Shown one piece after another: positions 1-8,607 of a DNA stretch of 34,007 nucleotides. The stretch lies in contig CAZZHQ010000019.1 in assembly GCA_964654015.1 (NCBI GenBank), positions 1 through 34,007 of the forward strand. Direction: 5' to 3'. The notes under the pieces were generated by a model. The model saw only the letters and a program-made list of their open reading frames with translations, searched no databases and was not told the origin of the DNA. The position numbers and the translations under genes are program-made. This DNA comes from JAUUZT01 sp964654015 (GTDB taxonomy: Bacteria > Chloroflexota > Dehalococcoidia > GIF9 > AB-539-J10). Each line of letters begins with the position of its first letter. The first letter of the stretch is position 1.

Positions 1-1085
1 ACAGCACTAACAGATGTAAAGTGCTCTTTTAAAATATTATTAATAATAACAGACACGCGTTGTACTTCAGTAGGGAGAGCATCCGTTAGTTTTTCAGGTG
101 GCGAAATCCTATCTGAAATATCAATGGCGACTAACCCAAAACAATCTTGCCCTTTGCTTGAGATTTTAATTTGCTTATTTGCTTTTATTATTACCTTACG
201 AAACCTGCTATCACTGGTATTTCTTTTAATTCTCTTACAGTCAGTATATATAGGGAAATCATGCCCGGGAATAAGTACTTCAAAATCAGCAGTTCCTTGT
301 TCGTCAGTGGGTATCACGTTGTGCTCTCTCGAGATATGCCATGCTGCAAATGTTAGTTCAAGAAGCAAATCACCAAACTTATCCGAGTTAATAATCTCCG
401 ATTGAATCCTTTTTACGACACTGGCAGCTCCATAATTAGCAAGACTTCCAAATATATTTTTATCTATGTCACCACGGCTACATAATAATAAGGCATAATT
501 ATCTAACATCATAGCAGTAATCTCTGGCAGGAATTCTATATGGTCAGGGTATTTTAGACCACGCTCTATAATGTCCTTGCATAACAGCCATCTTATATAG
601 GCTGGGTGTCCCTTCTTATGCTGGACGCTAGAAGTAAACCATTCAGACCCTAGGATGCCCTCAAGTATTTTCTTATGCGTCTCGAAATGATCTATTTTAT
701 GTTCCCACGAATACGGTGTTATATCAGTTAGCTTGTTGCCATTTAAAGTAGCTTCGACTATTCCTCCCTTGCTAATCAATATAATTAGTTTATTAGCAGC
801 AGTATTGTTATCCACACTGAAACTATAAGCTTTCTTTGATATCAGAGGCTCTCCAACCTTGATACCTAAATTAAGCTCCATATCTTTGACATCGGGATCA
901 ATCCGAAAGAAGAATGAAAGTCTATTCGGGATGACAATTATCCCATAAGGGCATGTCTTTGGGGTTGTTAATTTCTTAGCAGATAACGCAATCTCAATAC
1001 TGCCGGTAATCTGTTCAAGATCTTCAAATGAATAGTTAATATGATCTACATTAGTTTTAATCTTTGGATAAATAATTTTTACCAC
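1..1085 (-). CDS. Hypothetical protein, possible PD-(D/E)XK-like nuclease, 3' end beyond window
   Basis: Reading the minus strand from a GTG at 1085 gives one uninterrupted frame of about 361 codons to the left edge; an in-frame TAA lies shortly upstream of that GTG, so little N-terminus is missing. No good Shine-Dalgarno precedes the GTG, so the exact start is uncertain. The first third reads like a beta-rich domain (GIIVIPNRLSFFFRIDP). The C-terminal part visible has ADFEV, eleven residues, then YTDCKRIK: an acidic residue followed by D-x-K, which is the spacing expected of a PD-(D/E)XK nuclease core. That assignment is inference from a short motif only. The gene is AT-richer than the hydrolase gene to its right. 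Plus-strand frames over this stretch are short and are shadows. I do not recognise the family. Confidence 0.7.
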   Translation of the reverse strand, partial: MVKIIYPKIKTNVDHINYSFEDLEQITGSIEIALSAKKLTTPKTCPYGIIVIPNRLSFFFRIDPDVKDMELNLGIKVGEPLISKKAYSFSVDNNTAANKLIILISKGGIVEATLNGNKLTDITPYSWEHKIDHFETHKKILEGILGSEWFTSSVQHKKGHPAYIRWLLCKDIIERGLKYPDHIEFLPEITAMMLDNYALLLCSRGDIDKNIFGSLANYGAASVVKRIQSEIINSDKFGDLLLELTFAAWHISREHNVIPTDEQGTADFEVLIPGHDFPIYTDCKRIKRNTSDSRFRKVIIKANKQIKISSKGQDCFGLVAIDISDRISPPEKLTDALPTEVQRVSVIINNILKEHFTSVSA

Positions 1086-1160
1086 TGAATTAAGGATAAA
1101 TGAATTTTGTTACTTCTGTAAAGAATAGAAAAGCACACCCACCTTAATTCTCTCCCCTTT

Positions 1161-1355
1161 GTCATTCTTGAGCGAAGCGAAGAATCTCAGGACAGAGAGA
1201 TCCTTCGGTCGCTTACGCTCCTTCGAGGATGACAATACTGGGTAGATTCCTGCTACCTGCTTTCGCAGGTACAGGTTTAGCAGGAATGACAAGAAGGAGG
1301 CAGGAGTGACAGTCCCCTCCCAGATTGCTTCGTCTCTACATTCCTCGCAATGACG
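1161..1355. repeat. Composite intergenic repeat cluster (units A/B, C, D)
   Basis: The 433 bases between the left-edge gene and the hydrolase hold no credible gene. They carry a block at 1161-1238 that starts GTCATTCTTGAGCGAAGC and ends CTTCGAGGATGACAATAC. A unit with an inner hairpin follows at 1241-1291 (ACCTGC, TTTC, GCAGGT inside, with outer CCTGCT/AGCAGG arms). An inverted copy of the CATTGCGAGG...GAAGCAATCT unit lies at 1318-1355. The same units recur near 4.0-4.3, 10.1, 10.8, 13.2, 15.4 and 27.8 kb. Short ORFs on both strands here are repeat-derived. Confidence 0.85.
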
Positions 1356-1518
1356 GCTTGGTTTGTCCCTCTAATCGAAGAAAAGAATCTCAAGGATCGC
1401 AATAGTAAAAGCTCTAAATGCACACGCCCAGCCAACTCAGTTTTTGACTCCGTACGATGGCTGGGATAGAATTTCAAAATCTATTTCGCATAAAATCAGG
1501 AAGAAATAATACAAACCT

Positions 1519-3963
1519 ATGAAAAGACTGGTAACGTTATTATTGATAATACTCATGCTGGCATCGGCATGTTCCACCCCTGTTCACGCACCTGCATTGC
1601 CCACACCCACACCTGCACCTGCGCCCAGCTCTCCACAGGTCGAAGTCCCCGAACCCGGCTCTATGGAACAGCGACTGGAACTGCTAGTGGACAGACTGGA
1701 GGAGCAACGGCAGACAGTGCATGTCCCGGGCATGGCACTGGCTGTGGTCAAGGACGACGAGGTCATACTAACACACGGTTTCGGAGTCTCAAATGTCGAG
1801 AAAGGGACTCCCGTTACAGCTGAAACTATCTTTCCTATCGGCTCATCTACCAAGGCATTCACCTCAACCACCATCGGTATGCTCATCGATGACGGTGAGA
1901 TGGACTGGGACGACCCGGTGACCGACTACCTGCCCTATTTCACCATGGATATAGACAGCGAAGATACCAACGACCAGGTCACTATCCGTGATCTGCTCTG
2001 CCACCGTACCGGCTTCCCTCGCATGGGATTGCTATTTGCCAGCGGTGCTGTGCCTCAGGAGGAGATACTACAGGCTGCAACCGCAGCCGAGCCCTGGGCA
2101 GGCTTCAGGGATAAGTTCTACTATAACAATGTAATGTACCTGGCTGCTGGAACTGCGGCCGCCAGCGCTACAGACTCAAACTGGGATACGCTAATAACCG
2201 AGCGCATATTCGAGCCACTTGGCATGGAAAGCTCCAGTACTGCGCTGAGCCAGGTGCAGGATGACAGCCGACTTTCACTCGGCTATTTATGGGAAGAATC
2301 CCTGCAGGATTACAAGTATAAACCGCTACGCAACCTGGAGAATATCGGACCAGCCGGTTCTATAAACTCCAATGTCCTTGACATGGCACAGTGGCTCCGA
2401 TTTCAGCTCGGCCGCGGCGCATACGATGGTGAACGCCTTATCAGCAAGGAACAGTTGCAGGAAACCTGGATTCCACAAATACAAATCGGCCCACAAATAA
2501 GCTACGGGCTCGGCTGGATGATTCATAACTGGGAAGGGCAACAAGTAGTAGAGCACGGCGGCAACACCGATGGTTTCTCCGCAGAGGTAGCCATGTTGCC
2601 AGAATCCAACCTGGGATTTGTACTGCTGACAAACGCATCGGCCTCTCCGCTGCAACAAACATCCTTAAACATTGTCTGGGAGACACTGCTGGGAGAGTGG
2701 GAAGTTGACGGCACGTCCAGTAAACCCGAACAGTATGAAAAATATACAGGTGAATATGTCGCCAACTTCGCTTCTTTCGATAACGTCGAGTTCACGGTGC
2801 TGGAGCAAAACAATCGGCTGGCGGTCGATGTGCCCACACAGACAGTTTACGAGCTAAAAGACCCCGATGAAGAAGGAAAATGGTATTTTACCCTGACTAA
2901 TGAAATAGCAGTATCATTCGATGAAGACAGCGAAGGTAACATCACTGGGATGAAGATGTACCAGTCAGGCATGACCTTTGAGCTACCCCTCAAAGGTGTT
3001 GAGCAGGAAGCCGAAATACCTCTGGACGAACTGGAAAAATATGTCGGTGATTATCGCTCTGAGGAGCTGGGAGTAACCGCCAGCGTTCTGATTCAAAACA
3101 ACAGACTGGCCATCGACTGGCCTGGAGAGATGATTTATGAGCTTTATCCTCCAGACGAGGACGGTATCTGGGTCTTCAGGATTTCAGACAGGTTTTCCCT
3201 CTTGTTCAACGAAAAACAGGACGGCACTATGGAATCCCTGACCTATTACCAGGACAACAGGGAGTACGAGATGCTCCGCGTGGACAATGAACCGCTGCCT
3301 ACCCTGGAAGAAATATTAGCGTTGAGAGATACGGACAATCGCAAGGCTACCCTGGAGGATATGGAAATTTACAGTCTATCGGGCACTGTTCATAGCCTGC
3401 AGTCCGGAGTCGAAGGAACGATCGTTATTACCATAGCCGGGATTAATAAATACCGCATAAACTCCGACTACGGCAAGTTTGGTAAAGGGAGAAGCGTATT
3501 AAACGCGGACCGTGCCTGGTCAGAGTTCACGGGTATGCCCCCTACTGAGCTATATGGTGAACTGCTAGAACAGGCAAAGATGGGACATCCCGAATCATTA
3601 TTCGGGGACTGGTTTGATTATTACGATTCAGCCCAGGTAGTACGCAATGCTGAACTTGAAGGGAACAAGGTACATGTATTGCAACTCAGGCGCGGTGAAC
3701 TGCCGCCGGTAACCATCTATGTCGATGCCAACAACGGCGACATACTAAAAGAAGAATTGGTATTATTAACAGAGGGTGGCATTGGTATACCAATAGAAAC
3801 ACTTTACGAGGACTATCGGAAGGTGAAAGGGGTACGCATCCCCTTCAAGTCAATATCCAGCAACGAGGCGAGCGGACAGACTGTCATGCAGGTCACAGAA
3901 ATTAAAACAGGCCTTAAACTGGACGATGACTTCTTCAGTACCGACATCCCCCTGGAAGGTTAA
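1519..3963 (+). CDS. Lipoprotein serine hydrolase, beta-lactamase/class C PBP family, with C-terminal extension
   Basis: The N-terminus is a lipoprotein signal with lipobox LASAC (lipidated Cys18), followed by a Pro-rich linker (27-46). The hydrolase domain spans about 50-395. It has the nucleophile motif SSTK at 109-112, the YxN-type motif at 202-204 and HGG at 346-348 in the KTG position: the full catalytic set of the class C beta-lactamase/D-alanyl peptidase fold. Two related beta-rich repeats follow (about 408-490 and 505-590, each with an xNNRLAxD core, DUF3471-like). A roughly 220-residue C-terminal domain ends in a segment resembling lipoprotein-sorting-type folds (VKGVRIPFKSISS). At 814 residues it is about twice the usual family length. 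It probably acts on peptides, esters or cell-wall stems outside the membrane; the substrate cannot be told. A GGAAGA-like ribosome site lies rather far (about 17 nt) upstream. Confidence 0.88.
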   Translation: MKRLVTLLLIILMLASACSTPVHAPALPTPTPAPAPSSPQVEVPEPGSMEQRLELLVDRLEEQRQTVHVPGMALAVVKDDEVILTHGFGVSNVEKGTPVTAETIFPIGSSTKAFTSTTIGMLIDDGEMDWDDPVTDYLPYFTMDIDSEDTNDQVTIRDLLCHRTGFPRMGLLFASGAVPQEEILQAATAAEPWAGFRDKFYYNNVMYLAAGTAAASATDSNWDTLITERIFEPLGMESSSTALSQVQDDSRLSLGYLWEESLQDYKYKPLRNLENIGPAGSINSNVLDMAQWLRFQLGRGAYDGERLISKEQLQETWIPQIQIGPQISYGLGWMIHNWEGQQVVEHGGNTDGFSAEVAMLPESNLGFVLLTNASASPLQQTSLNIVWETLLGEWEVDGTSSKPEQYEKYTGEYVANFASFDNVEFTVLEQNNRLAVDVPTQTVYELKDPDEEGKWYFTLTNEIAVSFDEDSEGNITGMKMYQSGMTFELPLKGVEQEAEIPLDELEKYVGDYRSEELGVTASVLIQNNRLAIDWPGEMIYELYPPDEDGIWVFRISDRFSLLFNEKQDGTMESLTYYQDNREYEMLRVDNEPLPTLEEILALRDTDNRKATLEDMEIYSLSGTVHSLQSGVEGTIVITIAGINKYRINSDYGKFGKGRSVLNADRAWSEFTGMPPTELYGELLEQAKMGHPESLFGDWFDYYDSAQVVRNAELEGNKVHVLQLRRGELPPVTIYVDANNGDILKEELVLLTEGGIGIPIETLYEDYRKVKGVRIPFKSISSNEASGQTVMQVTEIKTGLKLDDDFFSTDIPLEG

Positions 3964-4001
3964 TAACTTAATATCGCAAGGCAGAACTAACAATCCGCCT
4001 T

Positions 4002-4277
4002 TGTCATTGCGAGGAGCTGACAGGCAATGTGGCAATCTGGGAGGATGAAGAATTTCTCTGGCGATAGTCTATGCCCTCCCCTGCTCTACAACCAAAATTG
4101 CCGCGCTTCGCTCGCAATGACAGCTTAGTTTGTTATTCTTGAGCGAAGGGGAAGAATCTCAGGGCAGAGAGATCCTTCGGTCGCTTACGCTCCTTCGAGG
4201 ATGACAATACCAGGTAGATTCCTACTTTAGCAGGTACAGGCTTAGCGGGAACGACATAGAGGATGCAGGAATGACAA
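4002..4277. repeat. Composite intergenic repeat cluster
   Basis: The 407 bases between the hydrolase and the acyltransferase contain unit D (4002-4040, GTCATTGCGAGGAGC... GGCAATCT), a shortened inverted D (about 4097-4123), unit A/B (about 4131-4210) and a diverged unit C (4211-4277). The order A/B then C is the same as at 1161-1291, so the two units travel as a composite. No gene is seen in this stretch. Confidence 0.85.
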
Positions 4278-4327
4278 TAAGTGAAGGATATAAGACCTGA
4301 GGCCACACGCTAAACCAGGGCAAGGGG

Positions 4328-4356
4328 TTGCGCTGTTCCCCAGGCAATACTATAAA
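4328..4356 (+). promoter_or_regulatory. Candidate sigma-70 promoter for plsY
   Basis: TTGCGC at 4328-4333 and TATAAA at 4351-4356 are 17 bases apart. The predicted start of transcription is only a few bases before the ATG at 4371, and no Shine-Dalgarno is visible, so a near-leaderless message is possible. Confidence 0.45.
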
Positions 4357-4370
4357 ATAACATCACTGAA

Positions 4371-4991
4371 ATGTTAACTATCGTTATCAGTATCATTGCT
4401 GCCTATCTGCTGGGGTCTATTCCATCAGCATATATCGCAGGCCGTCTGAAAAAAGAAATAGATATTCGTACTGTAGGCAGTAAGAACATGGGAACATTAA
4501 ATGTTTACCATGAAATCGGGCTGGCAGCAGCGATTCCGGTACTCATAGTTGATATGGCTAAAGGGATAGCGGCAATTCTGCTGTCCCGCTGGCTGGGTCT
4601 GCCAGTGATATGGCAACTTGTGGCCGGGTTTGTCAGCGTAGCGGGTCATTGCTTCCCTGTTTTCGTTCAATTCCGTGGTGGCAAAGGTGGAGCTCCCGCA
4701 CTTGCTATCCTCCTGTTCCTCATGCCCGCGGCAATTCCCTTCTTCGTCGCTATTGCCATTGTTGCTCTAATTATTACCCGCAACTACGCCTTCTGCTATA
4801 GTATTGCCCTTATTGTTTTTCCCTTTATCGCCTGGCTGATTTACGACTCAAAACTACTTTTGTTATTCTGCATCGCACTATTGCTGTTTATATTCATAAA
4901 ATATATCCCTAAGATGAGGGACATGTATGCAAAAACCGGGGGCAGCTGGCTCAAGGTCATCAAGCATAGCAATTTTAATGAAAGACTCTAA
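4371..4991 (+). CDS. plsY: PlsY-like acyl-phosphate:glycerol-3-phosphate acyltransferase
   Basis: This is a 206-residue polytopic membrane protein of normal PlsY length. Family members transfer the acyl group of acyl-phosphate to glycerol-3-phosphate, the first step of phospholipid synthesis. Visible family landmarks are LLGSIPSAYIAGR near the N-terminus, a motif-1 segment at 36-50 (GSKNMGTLNVYHEIG), DMAKG at 61-65 and the motif-3 segment GHCFPVFVQFRGGKGGA at 92-108. Motif 1 is not canonical: the usual GATN is GTLN and the usual Arg is His47, so this may be a divergent paralogue rather than the only PlsY of the cell. It converges with a DegV-family fatty-acid-binding protein, and that class delivers fatty acids to the same pathway. 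Confidence 0.82.
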   Translation: MLTIVISIIAAYLLGSIPSAYIAGRLKKEIDIRTVGSKNMGTLNVYHEIGLAAAIPVLIVDMAKGIAAILLSRWLGLPVIWQLVAGFVSVAGHCFPVFVQFRGGKGGAPALAILLFLMPAAIPFFVAIAIVALIITRNYAFCYSIALIVFPFIAWLIYDSKLLLLFCIALLLFIFIKYIPKMRDMYAKTGGSWLKVIKHSNFNERL

Positions 4992-5019
4992 CAGGTGTTC
5001 TATCGTGCCATTCCTGTTA
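4989..5019. terminator. Weak hairpin between convergent genes
   Basis: TAACAGG (4989-4995) and CCTGTTA (5013-5019) can pair across a 17-base loop between the convergent plsY and degV stop codons. There is no clear T-run, so a terminator role is only suggested by position. Confidence 0.25.
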
Positions 5020-5051
5020 TCCTGACCCGATGGCATTACCCCGCTTTCAGG

Positions 5052-5894
5052 CTAGTTCTTATCTCCCAGTATAGCTACCAGTAACAGGCCAGGCCCGGTA
5101 TGTGTACCTATTACGGGAGTCATCTTTGACCGAAAAATACGCTCCCTGGGATACTTAGCACCAAGTTGTTCAACCAGTATCTCCGCCTCCTCGGGACAAG
5201 CTGTATCTTCCACAGCCATATACTCGATGTGGGAATAGTTCATGGCGAAGCTACATAACCGATTCTTCGCTATGGCTCGGGAAAATGCTTTGCCTGCGGG
5301 TTCAACCACGCCGTCCCTGAGGGTAATCAGTGGATTCACCCTGGTTACGGACCCCAGGAAACTCTGTGCCTTACCAATACGGCCACCTCTGCGTAGATAT
5401 TCCAGGGTATCAAAAGTGCAGAGAAAATCCACACGTGGAATAGTCTTTCGGGTCAATGCTATCAGCTCGTCCAAGGTAGCACCAGCCAATGCCGCTTTGG
5501 CTGCCTTCATGACTATAAATCCCTCCGCCATAGTTGCCCATTCCGAGTCAATCACCTCTACCCTGCATTTCTTCTCCATCAGCACGACGGCCTGTTTCGC
5601 TACTTCACAAGTACCACTAAGCTTGGAACTAAGGGTGATAACAAGGATTTCATCTGTGTCTTCAGCCAGCCTGTCGTATGCCTCAGCGACGCTTCCGGGA
5701 GATGGCACCGAGGTGCCCGGAAGAATTTTGGTCTGCTTCAGCTTATCGTAGAATTGCTCAGTAGTCAGGTCAACACCATCACGGTAAACCTCTTCTCCAA
5801 AACGAACGAGTAAAGGAATAACAGTAATCCCCAGCTCTTTAACCACATCGGCTGGCAAATCAGCGACGCTGTCAGTTACAACTTTCACTGTCAT
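5052..5894 (-). CDS. DegV family (FakB-like) fatty-acid-binding protein
   Basis: This 280-residue protein has typical DegV length and order. It begins with VKVVTDSVADLP, carries the fatty-acid/kinase-interface loop TSVPSPG at 61-67, has the GGRIGKAQSFLGS segment around 167-179, and ends with the conserved VIGTHTGPG segment including His265. In Firmicutes, DegV proteins (FakB) bind a fatty acid and present it to the kinase FakA to make acyl-phosphate, the substrate of PlsY. No FakA-like (Dak2 domain) kinase is in this window, so the link to the adjacent PlsY-like gene is inference. The start is the ATG at 5892-5894. No clear Shine-Dalgarno is seen, and a candidate -10 lies only nine bases upstream. 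Confidence 0.9.
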   Translation of the reverse strand: MTVKVVTDSVADLPADVVKELGITVIPLLVRFGEEVYRDGVDLTTEQFYDKLKQTKILPGTSVPSPGSVAEAYDRLAEDTDEILVITLSSKLSGTCEVAKQAVVLMEKKCRVEVIDSEWATMAEGFIVMKAAKAALAGATLDELIALTRKTIPRVDFLCTFDTLEYLRRGGRIGKAQSFLGSVTRVNPLITLRDGVVEPAGKAFSRAIAKNRLCSFAMNYSHIEYMAVEDTACPEEAEILVEQLGAKYPRERIFRSKMTPVIGTHTGPGLLLVAILGDKN

Positions 5895-5902
5895 AACTTT
5901 TC

Positions 5903-5908
5903 AGTATA
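5903..5908 (-). promoter_or_regulatory. Candidate extended -10 for the DegV gene
   Basis: On the minus strand TATACT is preceded by TGT, forming an extended -10. It would start transcription almost at the ATG. A -35 is poor (TTGTCT, 19 bases away). Confidence 0.3.
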
Positions 5909-6019
5909 ACAACCAAAGCCATATTTCAGACAAATCGGTCGCATTCTATCGGCAGCACAGGCCTATGTTACAATTACATGAAATTTAAATAAGAATAACA
6001 CTTATAAAAGGGAGTTATT

Positions 6020-6511
6020 ATGAAGACTCTGGTTGTGTTTTATACAAGGACAGGAATCTCCTGGAAGGTAGCACAGGAAATAGCGAAATCAATCAATGCT
6101 GACCTCGAGGAACTCGTCGACCTGGAGAACAGAAGAGGCATAATCGGATATATTAAATCCGGAATAGATGCCATACGAAAAAAGAGGGCCAGTCTAAAAC
6201 AGACCGAGAAGGACCCCTCTGCGTACGACCTGGTAATACTTGGCACTCCTGTATGGGGAAATAACCTGTCCACCCCACTGAGGACCTATATCGATGATAA
6301 CAAGAATCTGCTGAAAAATATCGCCTTGTTCTGCACCGCGGGCGGGAACAGTGGGCGTTACGTCGATAACTGTCTCGGCGAGCTGGAAAAACTTACCGGT
6401 CAGAAACCTGTTGCCTTCCTGGGACTGGACAAGAACGATATGAAACAGGGATTTGATAAAAAAGTGGCAAGCTTTGTTTCATTTTTACAGAATCCCCAAA
6501 AGAGTAATTAG
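6020..6511 (+). CDS. Flavodoxin-like FMN protein
   Basis: The product is 163 residues. The N-terminal strand MKTLVVFYTRTG is followed by the FMN-phosphate loop (TRTGISWKVA, residues 9-18). The central strand LVILGTPVWGNNLSTPLRTYI carries the isoalloxazine-contacting loop, and a third loop (LFCTAGGNSG) completes the site. This is the arrangement of flavodoxin_4-type proteins, which carry single electrons or act as small FMN reductases. A good ribosome site (AAAGGGAG, 6007-6014) fixes the start. It stands alone between the divergent DegV gene and the marR-type gene; the partner is unknown. Confidence 0.88.
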   Translation: MKTLVVFYTRTGISWKVAQEIAKSINADLEELVDLENRRGIIGYIKSGIDAIRKKRASLKQTEKDPSAYDLVILGTPVWGNNLSTPLRTYIDDNKNLLKNIALFCTAGGNSGRYVDNCLGELEKLTGQKPVAFLGLDKNDMKQGFDKKVASFVSFLQNPQKSN

Positions 6512-6560
6512 CCAGCCACTACCCACATATGTTAAATGCTTCAGAATAGAACCCTTTATT

Positions 6561-6610
6561 TTGACATCATAGTCGTACACATATATAATAGTTAATATTC
6601 TTAACTATTA
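6561..6610 (+). promoter_or_regulatory. Consensus sigma-70 promoter with overlapping palindromic operator
   Basis: TTGACA (6561-6566) and TATAAT (6584-6589) are both perfect and 17 bases apart. A perfect inverted repeat with 10-base arms (6586-6595 and 6601-6610, five-base centre) overlaps the -10 and the predicted transcription start. It is placed for repression of the downstream marR-MATE pair, most simply by the MarR product itself. Confidence 0.85.
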
Positions 6611-6629
6611 ATTATTATAAGTATTTTAC

Positions 6630-7097
6630 ATGGATAAATCAAAAGGCAGAACGCGCGAATTGGACGGTATCATCGATAACCTTCATTACATCATGCCACT
6701 CTTTCACCGGGCAATAAAGAAAAAGTTATTTCAGAACAAGACTACACTAGTCCAGCATGGTTTGCTGCCACCCCATTATGAGATTATGAGGATGCTGCAT
6801 GAAAGTGGGCAGGTGCACATCAGTAACATTGCTGACAGGTTGTTTATTCCAAGGCCACAAATGACTCACCTTATTGACAAACTGGTAGATACGGGAATGG
6901 TTGAACGAAATACTGACCAATCAGACAGAAGGATGCTCGATATCCAGCTTACCAGCAAGGGAAACAAGGTAATCGAAGAACACAGGAAGCATATCAGGGA
7001 TGCCCTGAGAGAGAGCATGGCAAACCTCACCAATGACGAACTTGCGGATGTCTCTGCTTCACTGCAGAAAATACGAGAAGTGTTTTCAAAGTTATAA
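6630..7097 (+). CDS. MarR family transcriptional regulator
   Basis: This 155-residue winged-helix protein has the MarR layout: an N-terminal dimerisation helix (about 10-40), a helix-turn-helix with VHISNIADRLFIPRPQMTHLIDKL (about 62-85), the wing with the diagnostic D-R-R (NTDQSDRRML, about 93-102), and C-terminal dimerisation helices. It precedes a MATE pump by 64 bases on the same strand and lies behind a consensus promoter whose -10 is inside a palindrome. Autorepression and control of the pump by a small-molecule ligand is the usual arrangement for this family and is inferred here. No Shine-Dalgarno is obvious before the ATG. Confidence 0.93.
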   Translation: MDKSKGRTRELDGIIDNLHYIMPLFHRAIKKKLFQNKTTLVQHGLLPPHYEIMRMLHESGQVHISNIADRLFIPRPQMTHLIDKLVDTGMVERNTDQSDRRMLDIQLTSKGNKVIEEHRKHIRDALRESMANLTNDELADVSASLQKIREVFSKL

Positions 7098-7161
7098 AGC
7101 TTTAATCCGCGAAGACAGGATCTACCAATAAGGAATACGACAGTTACCAAGGAAAAATAAT

Positions 7162-8538
7162 ATGCGCGACACAAGACAGAATATGCTAGCCAATGAAAGT
7201 ATTGGCAGATTATTATTGAGGCTTTCCCTTCCTGCCGCGGTAGGCATGATTGTGATGGCTCTTTACAACGTGGTCGACACCATCTTTATCGGCCATGCAG
7301 TTGGGCCCCTGGGAATTGCAGGCCTCACCATCGTCTTCCCGATTCAGATGTTGCTAATGGGCGTGGGTATGCTACTGGGGATAGGAGGAGCATCACTTAT
7401 TTCCAGGTCCCTGGGAGCCGGTGATATCCAAAAGGCGGAACGAACGCTGGGCAATGCCATATCTCTGTCAGTTATATTGGGCATGGTTTTTATGGTAATC
7501 GGATTGGCCAATACCAGTTATTGGGTCAGGTTATTCGGGGCATCAGAATCGATTGCCCCTTATGCTAAAGGTTATCTGGATATCATCCTGCTTGGTACGG
7601 TTTTCCGCATCTTTGCCATGTCAACAAATAATCTGGTCAGAGCTGAAGGAAACGCCAGGGTTCCCATGACAGCCATGATAATCGGAGCAGGATTGAACAT
7701 TGTGCTTGATGCAATCTTCATTCTCAGGCTGGATATGGGTGTACAGGGTGCAGCGATAGCCACCGTCATATCGATAATGATTACTTCCCTGTTCCTGTTA
7801 TCCTATTATAAGTTTCAGAACAGTACACTCAAGATTCGCCCGGCAAATCTTATCCCTTACTACGGAGTGATAAAAGAAATCATTCCCATCGGCATGGCTT
7901 CATTCGCCAGATCAACTTCTACCAGCCTCATCATGGTGATATTGAACCGGTCGTTAATCCTTTATGGTGGTGATATGGCCGTCGCCACATTTGGTATCGT
8001 AGGACGAGTGCTGATGTTCGTGTTAATGCCTCTTTTTAGCATTGGACAGGGACTACAACCAATCCTCGGATTCAGCTATGGAGCAAGAAATGGAGCGAGG
8101 GCGCTCAGGGCTATCAAGCTCTCCGTCATAATATCAACAATAGTATCCCTGGTGGCATTTTTCCCGCTTGTTATTAATGCTGAACCAATTATTCGTATTT
8201 TCACCAACGATGCTACTCTCATCATGGAATCCACCCGGGCAGCAAGATTAATGTCCCTCTGTATGTTTTTAATTGGCTTCCAGGTAGTAGGCTCGGTGCT
8301 ATTCCAGTCAATCGGGAAAGCCACACCTGCCTTACTGACCGCTATATCACGGCAGATACTTTTCTTCCTGCCTTTAATACTGATATTCCCCAGGTTCTGG
8401 CAAATCGACGGCATATGGTTATCATACCCCGCTGCGGATATACTGGCATTCCTGTTTACGCTGCTGCTCTTTATTCCCGAGGTCAGAAATTTACGGCGTA
8501 TGAAGGGTGTTGAATCTATAGAAGAATACTCGCCTTAA
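7162..8538 (+). CDS. MATE family multidrug/sodium antiporter
   Basis: The 458-residue membrane protein has about twelve hydrophobic segments in two homologous halves. The first half opens with IGRLLLRLSLPAAVGMIV and continues with VVDTIFIGHAVGPLGIAGL, GIGGASLISRSLGAG and RAEGNARVPM, all landmark stretches of the MATE/DinF superfamily. The second half repeats the pattern (FARSTSTSLIMVILNRSL; GQGLQPILGFSYGARN). These proteins export cationic drugs or metabolites in exchange for Na+ or H+. A Shine-Dalgarno AAGGA (7149-7153) precedes the ATG. It is probably co-transcribed with the marR-type gene; the substrate is unknown. Confidence 0.93.
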   Translation: MRDTRQNMLANESIGRLLLRLSLPAAVGMIVMALYNVVDTIFIGHAVGPLGIAGLTIVFPIQMLLMGVGMLLGIGGASLISRSLGAGDIQKAERTLGNAISLSVILGMVFMVIGLANTSYWVRLFGASESIAPYAKGYLDIILLGTVFRIFAMSTNNLVRAEGNARVPMTAMIIGAGLNIVLDAIFILRLDMGVQGAAIATVISIMITSLFLLSYYKFQNSTLKIRPANLIPYYGVIKEIIPIGMASFARSTSTSLIMVILNRSLILYGGDMAVATFGIVGRVLMFVLMPLFSIGQGLQPILGFSYGARNGARALRAIKLSVIISTIVSLVAFFPLVINAEPIIRIFTNDATLIMESTRAARLMSLCMFLIGFQVVGSVLFQSIGKATPALLTAISRQILFFLPLILIFPRFWQIDGIWLSYPAADILAFLFTLLLFIPEVRNLRRMKGVESIEEYSP

Positions 8539-8607
8539 TTCTCTCCTTGAGAGAAAGTGAAAATAATGCCCTGTCCCGTATCGTATAATCTGTCGGGTAA
8601 TAAGGAC

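Noticed and set aside
124..405. Plus-strand ORFs with hydrophobic stretches at the left edge
   Set aside because: They lie antisense to the long open minus-strand frame 1-1085 and have no ribosome site.
1161..1355. Possible CRISPR array
   Set aside because: The repeats are dispersed across 27 kb, differ in length and orientation, and have no regular spacers.
1110..1477. Two small minus-strand ORFs
   Set aside because: They are translations of the dispersed repeats; nearly the same peptide words occur at 15.4 kb and 27.7 kb.
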